In this document: positions 49,275-58,782 of the stretch, piece after piece
How the letters are laid out: the number at the start of each line of letters is the position of its first letter
Position numbering within the stretch: position 1 is the first letter of the stretch
Assembly: GCF_033170385.1 (NCBI RefSeq)
Contig: NZ_CP126170.1
Span: 1,078,001-1,142,000, forward strand
Reading direction: 5' to 3'
DNA from: Xanthomonas rydalmerensis
GTDB lineage: Bacteria > Pseudomonadota > Gammaproteobacteria > Xanthomonadales > Xanthomonadaceae
DNA length: 64,000 nt
Position numbers and translations under genes: made by a program
The notes under the pieces: generated by a model
Databases searched by the model: none
The model's input: only the letters and a program-made list of their open reading frames with translations
Told to the model about the DNA's origin: nothing

Positions 49275-49940
49275 ATGCTGCGCTATGCGTTCGCGCTGCG
49301 TCGCCATCCGTCCGCGCTGTTGCTTGCGGTGCAACTGCTGGGCGTGCTGCTGTATCCCTGGATGGAGGACACCGCGGCCGGACGTGCGCTGTTCGGTGCC
49401 TTCGGCATCGTGGTACTGGCGCTGGCGCTGTGGGTGGTCAACCGCGGACCCTCGGCGCTATGGATCGCCTGTTGCCTGGCGCTGCCGTCGGTGGCGTTGT
49501 CGATCGCCGCTGCCCTGCTCGGCAATCCGGCGATGACCGCCTGGGCGCAACTGCTGGAAAGCCTGCTGTACTTCTATACCGCCGCCAGCCTGATCGCCTA
49601 CATGCTGCAGGACCACGTGGTCACCCGCGACGAACTCTACGCGGCCGGCGCCACCTTCACGTTGCTGGCCTGGGCCTTCGCGTTCGTGTTCGCGGTGTGC
49701 CAGCAATGGCTGCCGGGCAGCTTCACCGCGGCCGTGGACCCGACCTCGCCGCGGACCTGGATGGAATTGCTGTACCTGAGCTTCAGCGTGCTCTCGGGCG
49801 TGGGCCTGAGCGACGTGGTGCCGGTGCAGCCGTTCGCGCGCGCGCTGGTGATGATCGAACAGTTCGCCGGCGTGATGTACATCGCCTTGGTGGTGTCGCG
49901 GCTGATTGGGCTCAGCGTGACGCGCAACATGAAAGTGTGA
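49275..49940 (+). CDS. Potassium-channel-like membrane protein with altered filter
   Basis: A 221-residue membrane protein. Hydrophobic segments cover about residues 13-30, 38-55, 62-82, 95-112, 125-145 and 195-212. The last 50 residues have the pore-loop layout of two-TM ion-channel domains: ELLYLSFSVLSGVGLSDVVP (pore helix and filter) followed by a helix. The TVGYGD filter is replaced by SGVGLSD at about residues 174-180, so potassium selectivity is uncertain. It lies about 200 bp downstream of thiC with its own AGGGA site. It may be a channel or a sensor derived from one. Confidence 0.68.
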   Translation: MLRYAFALRRHPSALLLAVQLLGVLLYPWMEDTAAGRALFGAFGIVVLALALWVVNRGPSALWIACCLALPSVALSIAAALLGNPAMTAWAQLLESLLYFYTAASLIAYMLQDHVVTRDELYAAGATFTLLAWAFAFVFAVCQQWLPGSFTAAVDPTSPRTWMELLYLSFSVLSGVGLSDVVPVQPFARALVMIEQFAGVMYIALVVSRLIGLSVTRNMKV

Positions 49941-50205
49941 GGCGCTCTCAAAAAAAAGCGCGCCAGAAGACGCGCAATCATGAAGCGATTATGTGAGTTT
50001 CGTCGGCGGAGAGAGGGCCTGAATGCGTCGTCGCGGTTGGCGGCGGCGACGACTAGAGTAGAATCAGGTGACATGCAGCGCTTGGCGGCATCCGCTGCCT
50101 CGCTTTGCCGAGTTTGCTCGTTGGCTCCTGCTGCGGGGCCACACGCGGTTGCGTCGCCGCCGCATCTGCGACACTTCCGTCACGGCGTTTTCTTCGTTGT
50201 CCAAC

Positions 50206-52521
50206 ATGTCTTTTTCATCGTCCGCCACACCGACGCTTCCGCAGCGGATGCAGGTTGGCGAGTGCCTGGTACTGCTGTCCTTGCGGGAAGTGCACGCGCC
50301 GCGCGCGCGCCGGCCGCAACGGCTCACGCCCAAGGCGATGGGCGTGCTGCGGGTGTTGCTGGCGCAACCGGGCCAAGTGGTGGAACGCGAGGCATTGCTG
50401 GCGCAGGTCTGGCCGGACACGCAGCCGACCAACGACGTGGTGACCCAAGCCATCACCCAGTTGCGCAAGGCCTTTGCGGCCGGCGTGCGCGGCGAGGCGC
50501 CGGTGTACATCGAGACCCTGGCCAAGACCGGCTACCGCCTGGTGGCGCCGGTGCAGGCCTTGCCCGATGTCGAGGCCGAGGCGGGCGCGGCGTCGGCCTC
50601 ATCCGTCGAAACGGACGCGGCAGCGGAGACGACCGCCATCGTCGCCCCGGCCGGCGTCACGGCGGCGCGGCGGCGTCCGCCGTCGTGGCTGGCCGCTGCC
50701 GCCGGTGCGGCCGCCATGCTGGTCCTGGCGCTGGCCTGCTGGTGGTGGTTCGCGCGCGATCCGGCCGCGCCCGCCGACAGCGCCGAACAGGAGCGTGTGC
50801 TGGGCAGCCCCAAGCGGCCTTATCGGCTGATCACCGCGCTGTCCGGGTTCAAGCTGGAGCCGGCGCTGTCTCCGGACGGCGCGCAGGTGGCCTATGCCGC
50901 ACGCACCACCGGCAGCGACGGCACGCAATTGTTGGTGCAGCCGACCAGCGGTGCCGCCGGCAGTACCGCCCCGCGCTCGCTGGGTGTCCCCGCCCGAGGC
51001 GAGTCCGACCGCCTGCCGGCCTGGTCGCCGGACGGCACGCGCATCGCGTTCGTCCGGCTCGGTGCGGAGCGGCAGTGCCGGATCATGCTGGTGCAGGTGG
51101 ATGGGCACGCGCCCGCGCGCGAGGTCGCGCGCTGCGACGACAGCGAATTGCTCAGCTTCGACTGGACGCCGGACGGCCGTGGCCTGGTGTTCGGCAGCAT
51201 GAGCGGGCGACTGGCGGCGCGTGGCATCCGCGTGCTGGATCTGGGCAGCGGGCGCTGGACGGCGTTGGACTATCCGGTCGCCGTCGGCGATTTCGATTAC
51301 GCACCGCGCTATTCGCCGGACGGCAAATGGATCGCCTTCGTGCGCAATCCGCAGATGGGCGGGCTGTGGCGGGTGCCGGCCGCCGGCGGCACCGCCGAGC
51401 CGCTGACCCATGAATTCGCCGAGATCCGCGGCTGGGACTGGGCGCGCGACGGGCAGGGCATCGTGTTCGGGCGCCGGGTCGATGGCGAGACCCGGCTGTA
51501 CCGGCTGGACACCCAGACCCGGCGCCTGCGCGACCTCGGCCTGAGCGACGCGCAGGCGCCGCGGCTGGCCCGCGATGGCGGCAGCCTGGCGTTCGTGCAC
51601 CGGCGTCCCCAATTCGCCTTGTACCGCATCCCGGCTGGCGCGGCGGACGCGCCGCGCGAGCGCCAACGGCTGTTCGCGTCCACCGGGCGCGATGGGCAGC
51701 CGAGCATTGCCCCCGACGGGCGCCAGCTCGCCTTCACTTCCGATCGCGACGGCAGCTATGCGCTGTGGTGGGGCGACGTGACCCAGCCGGCCTCGCTGCG
51801 GCTGATCGAGGGCGTGCGGCCGGAGACCCGGCAACCGCTGGCGTGGTCGGCCGACAGCCAGGCGCTGCTGGTCAGCGGCCGCGACGCGCAGGGCGGTTCG
51901 GCGATCTATGAGGTGCGGCCGCAGTCCGGCAGTGTGGCAGCGCTGCCGGTGCCGGCCGGCGAGCCGTTGCAGGCGCTGTATACCGCCGATCCCGGGCAGT
52001 TGCTGGTGCTGCTGGGCGAGAACGGGCGTACCCGCCTGCAGTTGTATGACCGGCGTGCGGTGCCCTGGCGGCCCTTGGCGACCTTGCCGGACGTGTCCCA
52101 GGTCCGCACCGATCCGGCCAATGGGCAGATCCTGTTCACCCGGCTCGCGCGCAGCGGCCTGTGGCGCGCCGACGCCAGCCTGGACCTGGCCAGCGTGCGG
52201 GCCGTGGACGCCAGCCTGCCGTCGTTGTGGCGCTACCGCAGCTGGGCGCTGGGCCCCGATGGCGCGGTGCATTACCTGTTCCAGACCGGCGAATGCGCCA
52301 GCCGGATGGCGCGGATCGACGGCGACCCTGACGTCAGCGTGTGCCTGGACCGCGATCATTTCAGTGCGATCAACGGTTTCAGCATCGACCCGCGCAGTGG
52401 CGACGCCTATGTGGCACTGGCGGTCGAGGACGGCAGTGAAATCGGTTTCATCCGCATGCACGAGCAGCCGGAATGGTTCTCGACGATCTCGCACAACTGG
52501 TTGATCAAAAAAGAGAAATAG
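50206..52521 (+). CDS. CadC-like membrane transcriptional regulator with TolB-type propeller
   Basis: A 771-residue protein. The N-terminal winged helix (about 15-115, Trans_reg_C type: LTPKAMGVLRVLLAQPGQVV, IETLAKTGYRLVAP) is followed by a low-complexity linker, a single transmembrane helix (161-182, SWLAAAAGAAAMLVLALACW) and a periplasmic part of about 580 residues with repeated PD40 blades (PALSPDGAQVAYAAR, PAWSPDGTRIAFVR, PRYSPDGKWIAFVR). No receiver domain is present, so it is a one-component sensor bound to the membrane like CadC. I chose the internal ATG at 50206. The neighbouring AraC and TonB-receptor genes are likely targets. Confidence 0.84.
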   Translation: MSFSSSATPTLPQRMQVGECLVLLSLREVHAPRARRPQRLTPKAMGVLRVLLAQPGQVVEREALLAQVWPDTQPTNDVVTQAITQLRKAFAAGVRGEAPVYIETLAKTGYRLVAPVQALPDVEAEAGAASASSVETDAAAETTAIVAPAGVTAARRRPPSWLAAAAGAAAMLVLALACWWWFARDPAAPADSAEQERVLGSPKRPYRLITALSGFKLEPALSPDGAQVAYAARTTGSDGTQLLVQPTSGAAGSTAPRSLGVPARGESDRLPAWSPDGTRIAFVRLGAERQCRIMLVQVDGHAPAREVARCDDSELLSFDWTPDGRGLVFGSMSGRLAARGIRVLDLGSGRWTALDYPVAVGDFDYAPRYSPDGKWIAFVRNPQMGGLWRVPAAGGTAEPLTHEFAEIRGWDWARDGQGIVFGRRVDGETRLYRLDTQTRRLRDLGLSDAQAPRLARDGGSLAFVHRRPQFALYRIPAGAADAPRERQRLFASTGRDGQPSIAPDGRQLAFTSDRDGSYALWWGDVTQPASLRLIEGVRPETRQPLAWSADSQALLVSGRDAQGGSAIYEVRPQSGSVAALPVPAGEPLQALYTADPGQLLVLLGENGRTRLQLYDRRAVPWRPLATLPDVSQVRTDPANGQILFTRLARSGLWRADASLDLASVRAVDASLPSLWRYRSWALGPDGAVHYLFQTGECASRMARIDGDPDVSVCLDRDHFSAINGFSIDPRSGDAYVALAVEDGSEIGFIRMHEQPEWFSTISHNWLIKKEK

Positions 52522-52641
52522 GTTTCGTAAGTTGTTCGTAAGAGCATCGTGGCGATTTCGGACAAATATCGCCGAGCCTTCCTGACCTGCCGCCAGATTC
52601 GGCAAAGACTGCGCGCCGGTTTACGTCAAGCAGGTGCTCGG

Positions 52642-53538
52642 ATGCGGCAATCTTTCCTGGTCGATCATGGACAACAACTGGTGCTGGACGCCGACGACGC
52701 GCCGGCGGGGCCCGCCTGTCTGGGCGCGGCGCGCCTGGCCAGCGTGCAGGCGTCGGGCAACGCCTTCACGGTCTGGCTGCAGTTGCGCGGCAGCGCCTGG
52801 ATCGAGGCCAAGGAGGGGCGGTTCGTGCTGCGCCGCGGCCAGTGGCTGGCCTTCGAACGCGATTCGCGCCCGTTGCTGCAGACCGACCGCGATGGGCTGT
52901 GCATCGGCTTGAGCCTGGACGGCGAGGCGCTGAAGGCTTTGGGCCGGATGGCCGACGAGACCTTGTATGCGGGGCGCGGCGAGCTGTCCTTGCGCGAGAC
53001 GCGCACCGCCCTGCGCCTGTGGCGGCAGGCGGCGGCGCGGCCCGGCGATGCGTTGGCGATGCGGCCGGTACTGCTGCACCTGGCTTCCATGCAGGGCGAG
53101 TTGTCGCGCCGCGTGCAACGCTGTCCCGGGCGCTCGCGGATGCGCAAGCGCCAGGTGTTCGGGCGCATGCAGCGCGCGCGGCTGTACCTGGACGGCCATC
53201 GCGACCGCGTGGTGCGGATCAGCGAACTGGCCGAGCTGACCAACTTCTCCGGTTGGTATCTGTCCAAGACGTTCCAGAGTCTGTACGAGGAAAGTCCGCA
53301 GGCGCTGTCGGCGCGCCTGCGCCTGGAGCGCGCGGCGGACCTGCTGCGCGACACCACGATGATGATCGGTGAGGTGGCCGCCGCCAGCGGATTCGACAAC
53401 TGCTGCAGCTTCGCGCGGGCATTCCGCGCGCGCTTCGGTGTCTCCGCCTCGCAATATCGCCATGGCAGGGCGGTGCCGCCAGGATCGGCAAAGTCTGCGG
53501 GCGACAGCGGCAAAGCAGCCGCGCTCACCGGAACGTAA
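52642..53538 (+). CDS. AraC-family transcriptional regulator
   Basis: A 298-residue regulator. The N-terminal 170 residues may form a cupin-like sensing domain (GNAFTVWLQLRGSAWIEAKE). The C-terminal 110 residues are the two-HTH AraC domain (VVRISELAELTNFSGWYLSK, then IGEVAAASGFDNCCSFARAF, with FG before the end). The ATG at 52642 (MRQSFLVDHGQQLV) is preferred over the upstream start because the preceding 31 codons show no conserved pattern. It is 49 bp upstream of the TonB-dependent receptor gene and likely controls it. Confidence 0.85.
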   Translation: MRQSFLVDHGQQLVLDADDAPAGPACLGAARLASVQASGNAFTVWLQLRGSAWIEAKEGRFVLRRGQWLAFERDSRPLLQTDRDGLCIGLSLDGEALKALGRMADETLYAGRGELSLRETRTALRLWRQAAARPGDALAMRPVLLHLASMQGELSRRVQRCPGRSRMRKRQVFGRMQRARLYLDGHRDRVVRISELAELTNFSGWYLSKTFQSLYEESPQALSARLRLERAADLLRDTTMMIGEVAAASGFDNCCSFARAFRARFGVSASQYRHGRAVPPGSAKSAGDSGKAAALTGT

Positions 53539-53587
53539 CGTGCCCAGGGCGTCTTAACACGCCCCTAACGTTACCCTGGAGAGATTG

Positions 53588-56443
53588 ATGAACCTTCGCA
53601 CTTCCGCAGTGCGGCTGGGCTTGCTGCCCGCCAGCATCGCGATCGCGTTGACGCCGGCAATTGCCGGCGCGCAAGAAGCCGCCGCCTCGTCCACCACCAC
53701 GCTGGACCGGATCGAAATCACCGGTTCGCGCATCCGCAGCGCCGACGTCGAAACCCAGCAGCCGATCCTGACCCTGGACCGCCAGGCGCTGGAGCGCCAG
53801 GGCTATACCTCGGTCGCCGACGTGCTGCAGAACCTGACCTCGGCCGGTACTCCGGCGATCTCGCGCGCCGACGCGCTGGCGTCCGGCGAAAACGTCGGCG
53901 GCTACTACGTCGACCTGCGCAACCTCGGCGCGCAGCGCACGCTGGTGCTGCTGAACGGCAAGCGCCTGGGTGCGACCACCTCTGGCCTGCAGGACCTGAG
54001 CCAAGTGCCGATGGCGGCGATCGAGCGCATCGAAGTGCTGAAGGACGGCGCCTCGTCGATCTACGGCTCCGACGCCATCGCCGGCGTGGTCAATGTCATC
54101 ACCCGCAAGCGCTTCGACGGCGCCGAAGTCTCGGCCGAGTTAGGCCAGTTCGGCGAAGGCGACGGCAAGACCTCGCAGTACTCCTTCACCATCGGCACGC
54201 AGGGCGAGCGCGGTGGCGTGGCGCTGACCGCCGAGTACTCCAAGCAGGATCCGGTGTTCGCCAAGAACCGTTGGTTCAGTCGCGATGGCAGCCGTGGCCC
54301 GAACTCCACGCCGAGCGGCTGGAGCCCGATCAGCCAGAACGGCAGCTGGTGCAACCCGCTGACTGTTGATTGCTCGGATCCGGAAGCCGCGGTGTGGCAG
54401 ACGCTGAACCAGGGCGGCAACCCGAACAACCCGGCTGACTACCATCCGCTGACCCCTGCCGAGTATTCCAACTCCAACCAGCAGATGATGGTGCAGACCG
54501 GCATCGAGCGTAAGTCGGTGTTCGCCAACGCGAACTACGATTTGACCGATTCCATCGTCTTCAACGCCGACGTGCTCTACAACGAGCGCACCACCGATCA
54601 GCAGATCGCCGGCTATCCGTACCAGTCCGCCGCGTTCGGCACGCCGCTGGCCGGCGACAGCGCGTTCAACCCGATCGGCCAGGACATCGACTTCCGCCGC
54701 CGCCTGTGGGAAGTGCCGCGCACCACCGAGAGCAAGCTGAAGACCACGCGCTTCGCGCCGACCATCAGTGGCTCCTTCGAGTTCGCCGACAAGACCTGGG
54801 ACTGGGACGTCGGTGCGCTGTGGAACCGCAACGAGAGCACCAAGACCGGTCACGGCGACATGAGCCTGATCGCCTCGCGCCAGGCGCTGGGCTCGTCCTT
54901 CATCAACGCCAGCGGCGTCGCCCAGTGCGGCACCGCCGCCGCGCCGGTGCCGCTGAGCGCCTGCCGTCCGTGGAACCCGCTGCTGCCGTACGGCGTGGCA
55001 GGCCCGGGCTCGCTGGCCGATGCGGACACCCAGACCTTCCTGTTCCCGGATTTCACCGATACCGGCTTGACCAAGACCACCAGCTACACCGCCAACCTGA
55101 GCGGCACGCTGGCGACGCTGCCGGCGGGCGACCTCGGCATCGCGGTCGGCTACGAGCACCGCAAGGAAGAAGGCCGCTTCGCGCCGGACGCCTTCGCGCA
55201 GTCGGGTGAGAGCACCGGCCTGGGCGCCAAGACCACCGCCGGCAACTACGATCTGGATGAGTTCTACCTCGAGTTGAACGTGCCGATCCTGGCCGACATG
55301 GCATTCGCCAAGCAGCTGACCCTGAACCTGGCCAGCCGCTATTCGGATTACAGCAACTTCGGCGACACGGTGAACTCCAAGTTCGGCTTCACCTGGAAGC
55401 CGATCGACGAACTGCTGGTCCGCGGCACCTACGCCGAGGGCTTCCGCGCGCCGACCATCAGCGATCTCTACGGCGGCCTGAACAGCAGCTTCGAGTCGTA
55501 CGTCGATCCGTGCGGCGTGGGCGCGCCGAACAGCGTCAACGGCAATGCGGCGTGTTCTGCGGCCGGTGTGCCGGTCGGCTACACCCAGGTGGGCCAGGGC
55601 TACGTGCCGTGTTCGACTCTTCCCTGCCAGACCCCGGACGAGTTCATCAGCGGCTCCAATCCGAACCTGCGTCCGGAAACCTCCACCAGCAAGACCGCCG
55701 GTCTGGTGTGGAGCCCGCGTTGGGTGCAGGGCCTGGACATCTCGCTGGATTGGTACCGCTACGAGATCAAGGACATGATCATCGCCGATAGCGTCGACCG
55801 CATCCTGCGCGACTGCTACGTGCTGGGCAATGCCGAGCGCTGCGCCGGCGTGACCCGTGCCGCCGACGGCCACATCTCGGCGATGACCTACGGCGTGGCC
55901 AACCTCGGCCAGATGGAGACCGAAGGCTACGATCTGGGCATCCGCTACCGTCTGCCGGAAATGGCGTTCGGCAAGATCATGATCGACTGGCAGACCAGCT
56001 ACGTCAGCAAGTACGACGAAGCCGGCCAGAATCAGGCGGGTGACAACATCACGATCGGCCGCGTTGGCGAGCCGGGCATCTTCCGCGTGCGTTCCAACCT
56101 GGGCGTGAACTGGACGATGGGCGACTTCGGTGTGAACTACACCCTGCGCTACTACTCCGGCATGAAGGAAAGCTGCATCTCGCGTGCCGCGGACTACTGC
56201 GACGCGCCGGACCACTTCGCCAACGGCGAAGCCGATCCGCTGCGTCACACCGGCGCTAATACCTTCCACGACCTGCAGGTCAACTGGAAGGCGCCGTGGG
56301 ACGCGACGATCGCCATCGGTGCGAACAACGTGTTCGATCACCGCGGTCCGCTGATGTACTCGGCCCCGGACAGCAGCTTCGCCTACTACGGCGGCTTCGA
56401 CATCGGTCGCTACGTGTACATGAAGTACACCCAGCGCTTCTGA
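53588..56443 (+). CDS. TonB-dependent outer-membrane receptor
   Basis: A 951-residue outer-membrane receptor. The signal peptide ends near IAGAQE, followed by the TonB-box-like LDRIEITGSRI, then a plug domain (PILTLDRQALERQGYTSVAD, VLLNGKRLGATTSG, ERIEVLKDGASSIYGSDAIA). The 22-strand barrel ends in an aromatic strand (YVYMKYTQRF). Extracellular loops contain paired cysteines (for example CRPWNPLLPYGV and CSTLPCQTPDEF). The ATG at 53588 has GGAGAG upstream. The substrate is not readable; receptors of this type in xanthomonads often take up plant glycans or peptides. A strong terminator follows. Confidence 0.93.
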   Translation: MNLRTSAVRLGLLPASIAIALTPAIAGAQEAAASSTTTLDRIEITGSRIRSADVETQQPILTLDRQALERQGYTSVADVLQNLTSAGTPAISRADALASGENVGGYYVDLRNLGAQRTLVLLNGKRLGATTSGLQDLSQVPMAAIERIEVLKDGASSIYGSDAIAGVVNVITRKRFDGAEVSAELGQFGEGDGKTSQYSFTIGTQGERGGVALTAEYSKQDPVFAKNRWFSRDGSRGPNSTPSGWSPISQNGSWCNPLTVDCSDPEAAVWQTLNQGGNPNNPADYHPLTPAEYSNSNQQMMVQTGIERKSVFANANYDLTDSIVFNADVLYNERTTDQQIAGYPYQSAAFGTPLAGDSAFNPIGQDIDFRRRLWEVPRTTESKLKTTRFAPTISGSFEFADKTWDWDVGALWNRNESTKTGHGDMSLIASRQALGSSFINASGVAQCGTAAAPVPLSACRPWNPLLPYGVAGPGSLADADTQTFLFPDFTDTGLTKTTSYTANLSGTLATLPAGDLGIAVGYEHRKEEGRFAPDAFAQSGESTGLGAKTTAGNYDLDEFYLELNVPILADMAFAKQLTLNLASRYSDYSNFGDTVNSKFGFTWKPIDELLVRGTYAEGFRAPTISDLYGGLNSSFESYVDPCGVGAPNSVNGNAACSAAGVPVGYTQVGQGYVPCSTLPCQTPDEFISGSNPNLRPETSTSKTAGLVWSPRWVQGLDISLDWYRYEIKDMIIADSVDRILRDCYVLGNAERCAGVTRAADGHISAMTYGVANLGQMETEGYDLGIRYRLPEMAFGKIMIDWQTSYVSKYDEAGQNQAGDNITIGRVGEPGIFRVRSNLGVNWTMGDFGVNYTLRYYSGMKESCISRAADYCDAPDHFANGEADPLRHTGANTFHDLQVNWKAPWDATIAIGANNVFDHRGPLMYSAPDSSFAYYGGFDIGRYVYMKYTQRF

Positions 56444-56466
56444 TCCAGCTGTACTGCGTAAAACGA

Positions 56467-56494
56467 AGACGGGCCGCAAGGCCCGTCTTTTTTT
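56467..56494 (+). terminator. Rho-independent terminator after the TonB receptor
   Basis: AGACGGGCC-GCAA-GGCCCGTCT forms a perfect 9-bp stem with a GCAA tetraloop followed by seven T. It lies 24 bp past the stop codon. Confidence 0.95.
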
Positions 56495-56974
56495 GTGCCT
56501 CATATCGATTGGAGCGTGGCTGTGGGTTGTGCAAGCCCTGGAACCGTCAGCCCAGCCAATTGGTTGCGGCCGATGCGGCGGCGACGCAGCGAGAGGACTG
56601 TGGATCGCTGTATGCAAGGCGCCCCGGTTAGCATCGGGCGAAGGTGAGCGGCCGTGCCAGCATGCGCCGGGCATCCGCTGCCCTGCGGCAGAGGTTGATC
56701 TTAAGAAGGGGCACAAGAGCCGCCCCGGCATCCGTCGCCGGGCGCTCGTCGTAGGAGCGGCTCAGCCGCGACCTGGCATGGCGTAGGCGTGGCCGTTCGG
56801 GCGCCCATCGGCATGTCCTGTGGCGAGGGCAGCCACCGGCAGCCACAGCGGCACCATGCCGACGCGCCGTGATCCGGGAGCGCTCGGCGCAGTGGCGGAA
56901 ACGATGTGACGCCGCCGCACGGCGCCTGTCGGGGGCGACGCACGCGGCAACGGGCCGCGTGCACCACGATGGGC
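56495..56974. other. Intergenic region with partial REP-type sequence
   Basis: About 480 bp between convergent genes. A GTAGGAGCGGCTCAGCCGCGAC repeat (56752-56773) is a shortened relative of the palindrome at 24961-25028. I see no open frame with coding character and no RNA gene. Confidence 0.5.
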
Positions 56975-58090
56975 TTACGCCGAAGTCAGACCCATCAGAT
57001 TCTCGGCGTGCTCGCGCCAGGTCGGCAGCTTGTTGAGCATGCCGGTCTTGGCCAGGTACTCCTCGTCGATCTCCGAGCCGCTGGCCAGCGCCATCGCCAC
57101 GTGCACCGCACCGGTGACCCAGAAGCTGCGGGTGCTGGAGCGCTGCGGCTGGCGATGGAAGGCTACCGCCTCGATGATCGGCATCGGCAGGCCCCACAGG
57201 CCGAGCAGGTAGGCACCGGCTTCGGCGTGGCCCGGCCGGACGTCGTCGGCGTCGGTGGGCGGCTCGCGCTCGTCGCGCACGCCCGGCAGCAGCAGGCCGA
57301 TGTCGGCCAGCAGCGCCGCGGTCGACCCCAGCTCGACGCTGGAGGTCGGCAGCATCTTCGCGGCCAGCTTGGACGCCAGCAGCGAGCGCTGCTGCAGCGC
57401 GTTGCGCTCGGCGTTGGACAGCGCCTGCACCGAGAACACTTCGCTGGCCAGGACCAGGTCGCGCAGGGTGGCGGTGCCCAGGCGGGTCACGGCGGTGCGC
57501 AGGTCGGAAATGGTGCGGCCATTGGAGAAGAACGCCGAATTGCACAGCTGCAGCACCTTGGCCGCGATCGCCGGATCGGCCGAGACCAGCTTGGCCAGGT
57601 CGGCGGCGTTGCTGCCTTCGTCCTGCTCCAGGGCGTGCATCAGGCTCAGGTACAGATGCGGCGGCGAGGGCAGCTTCTCGATGCGGCCGATGCTGGAACG
57701 CAGGCGCGGGTTGCCCAGCAGTTCCTGCAGTTCCTCCAGGCTGGTGACCGCCTCCAGCAGCATTTCCGGGGACAGCGGCAGCGGCAGGAACCGATGCGCC
57801 ACGCCGATGATCCGCGCCGGCGGCGCGCGGTTGCTCTGTTCGGCTTCGATCAGCGCGATGCGGATGGTTTCCGGGCTCAGGGTGCGGATCTGGCCGAGCA
57901 GGGTGGCCGTGGTCAGGTCCGGCAGCGTCGGCGCGGCGATCACCGCATCCAGGCGCACCGTGGCCGCCGCGGCGATGGCGGCATTGCCGTCAGCGACGCT
58001 CTGGACCTGCCAGTCCTCGCCAAGATCGCGAATGTATTCAGTGACTTCGGACGGAAGACTGGCTTCGTCGCCGACGAACAGGATGCGCAA
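56975..58090 (-). CDS. Response-regulator-like HDOD domain protein
   Basis: A 371-residue cytoplasmic protein. The first 125 residues resemble a degenerate receiver (MRILFVGDEASLPSEVTEYI, VIAAPTLPDL where the phospho-acceptor Asp would be expected). An HDOD domain follows from about residue 135 (SPPHLYLSLMHALEQDEGSN, LVSADPAIAAKVLQLCNSAF). The natural start of the receiver is a TTG at 58090, supported by GGGGGA upstream. An ATG at 58153 would add 21 residues, and a strong hairpin lies in between. HDOD proteins often act in cyclic di-GMP or motility control; the role here is not certain. Confidence 0.82.
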   Translation of the reverse strand: MRILFVGDEASLPSEVTEYIRDLGEDWQVQSVADGNAAIAAAATVRLDAVIAAPTLPDLTTATLLGQIRTLSPETIRIALIEAEQSNRAPPARIIGVAHRFLPLPLSPEMLLEAVTSLEELQELLGNPRLRSSIGRIEKLPSPPHLYLSLMHALEQDEGSNAADLAKLVSADPAIAAKVLQLCNSAFFSNGRTISDLRTAVTRLGTATLRDLVLASEVFSVQALSNAERNALQQRSLLASKLAAKMLPTSSVELGSTAALLADIGLLLPGVRDEREPPTDADDVRPGHAEAGAYLLGLWGLPMPIIEAVAFHRQPQRSSTRSFWVTGAVHVAMALASGSEIDEEYLAKTGMLNKLPTWREHAENLMGLTSA

Positions 58091-58110
58091 GAGACTGTCC
58101 CCCAAGAAGA

Positions 58111-58137
58111 GCCGGGTCGCGGACGGACCCGGCTCGG
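58111..58137. other. GC-rich hairpin just upstream of the HDOD gene
   Basis: A perfect inverted repeat, AGCCGGGTC-GCGGACG-GACCCGGCT, lies 20-45 bp upstream of the TTG start of the HDOD gene. On the minus strand it precedes the ribosome-binding site, so it may be an RNA structure in the 5' leader. Confidence 0.55.
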
Positions 58138-58189
58138 TGATGCCATGGCGCAATGTACCGCAAACCCCGAAGGACGGCGCCCGGCAACG

Positions 58190-58240
58190 CCAAAAACGTG
58201 AAACGGATCAGCCGTGGCGGGGGCAGTGCCCCGCCACGGC
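58190..58240 (-). terminator. Possible terminator after ppa
   Basis: A 12-bp stem (GCCGTGGCGGGG / CCCCGCCACGGC, 58211-58240), located just after the ppa stop. A T-run (GTTTTTGG) appears on the minus strand about 14 nt beyond the stem, so the terminator is imperfect. Confidence 0.5.
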
Positions 58241-58248
58241 GGCGCGGC

Positions 58249-58782
58249 TCAGGCGCCGGCTTCGTAACGGGCCACGGACTCGCGCAGGATGCGCTTGGCT
58301 TCCTCGGCGTTGCCCCAGCCGTCGAGCTTGACCCACTTGCCCTTTTCCAGGTCCTTGTAGTGCTCGAAGAAGTGGCCGATGCGCTCCATCCAGTGGCCCG
58401 AGACCTGGGCGATGTCCTCGATGTGGCCGTAGCCTTCGAACACCTTGGCCACCGGCACCGCCAGGATCTTCTCGTCGCTTCCGGCCTCGTCGCTCATCTT
58501 CAGCACGCCGACCGGGCGGCAGCGCACCACGCAGCCGGGCACCAGCGGCAGCGGCAGCACCACCAGCACGTCGGCCGGGTCGCCGTCGCCGCACAGGGTG
58601 TTGGGCACGTAGCCGTAGTTGCAGGGATAGCGCATCGGGGTGGAGAGGATGCGGTCGACGAAGATGGCGCCGCTGGCCTTGTCCACTTCGTACTTGACCG
58701 GCTCCGAATCCTTGGGGATTTCGATGACGACGTTGATTTCTTCCGGCAGGTTCTTGCCGGAGGTGACCAGTTCCAGACCCAT
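58249..58782 (-). CDS. ppa: Soluble inorganic pyrophosphatase (family I)
   Basis: A 177-residue cytoplasmic enzyme that hydrolyses pyrophosphate with magnesium. Core motifs are present: NVVIEIPKDSEPVKYEVD, RILSTPMRYPCNYGYVPNTL and the metal-binding DGDPADVLVVLP and EDIAQVSGHW. Size matches the bacterial family I enzyme. It keeps biosynthetic reactions moving. A membrane-bound pyrophosphatase gene lies on the same strand 0.7 kb further upstream, so this organism has both. Confidence 0.97.
   Translation of the reverse strand: MGLELVTSGKNLPEEINVVIEIPKDSEPVKYEVDKASGAIFVDRILSTPMRYPCNYGYVPNTLCGDGDPADVLVVLPLPLVPGCVVRCRPVGVLKMSDEAGSDEKILAVPVAKVFEGYGHIEDIAQVSGHWMERIGHFFEHYKDLEKGKWVKLDGWGNAEEAKRILRESVARYEAGA

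Noticed and set aside
49941..50205. Terminator at the A-rich stretch after the channel-like gene
   Set aside because: There is an A-run but no adjacent stem of useful length on either strand.
56628..57545. 305-codon minus-strand open frame overlapping the HDOD gene end
   Set aside because: Out of frame with the HDOD gene and without recognisable motifs.
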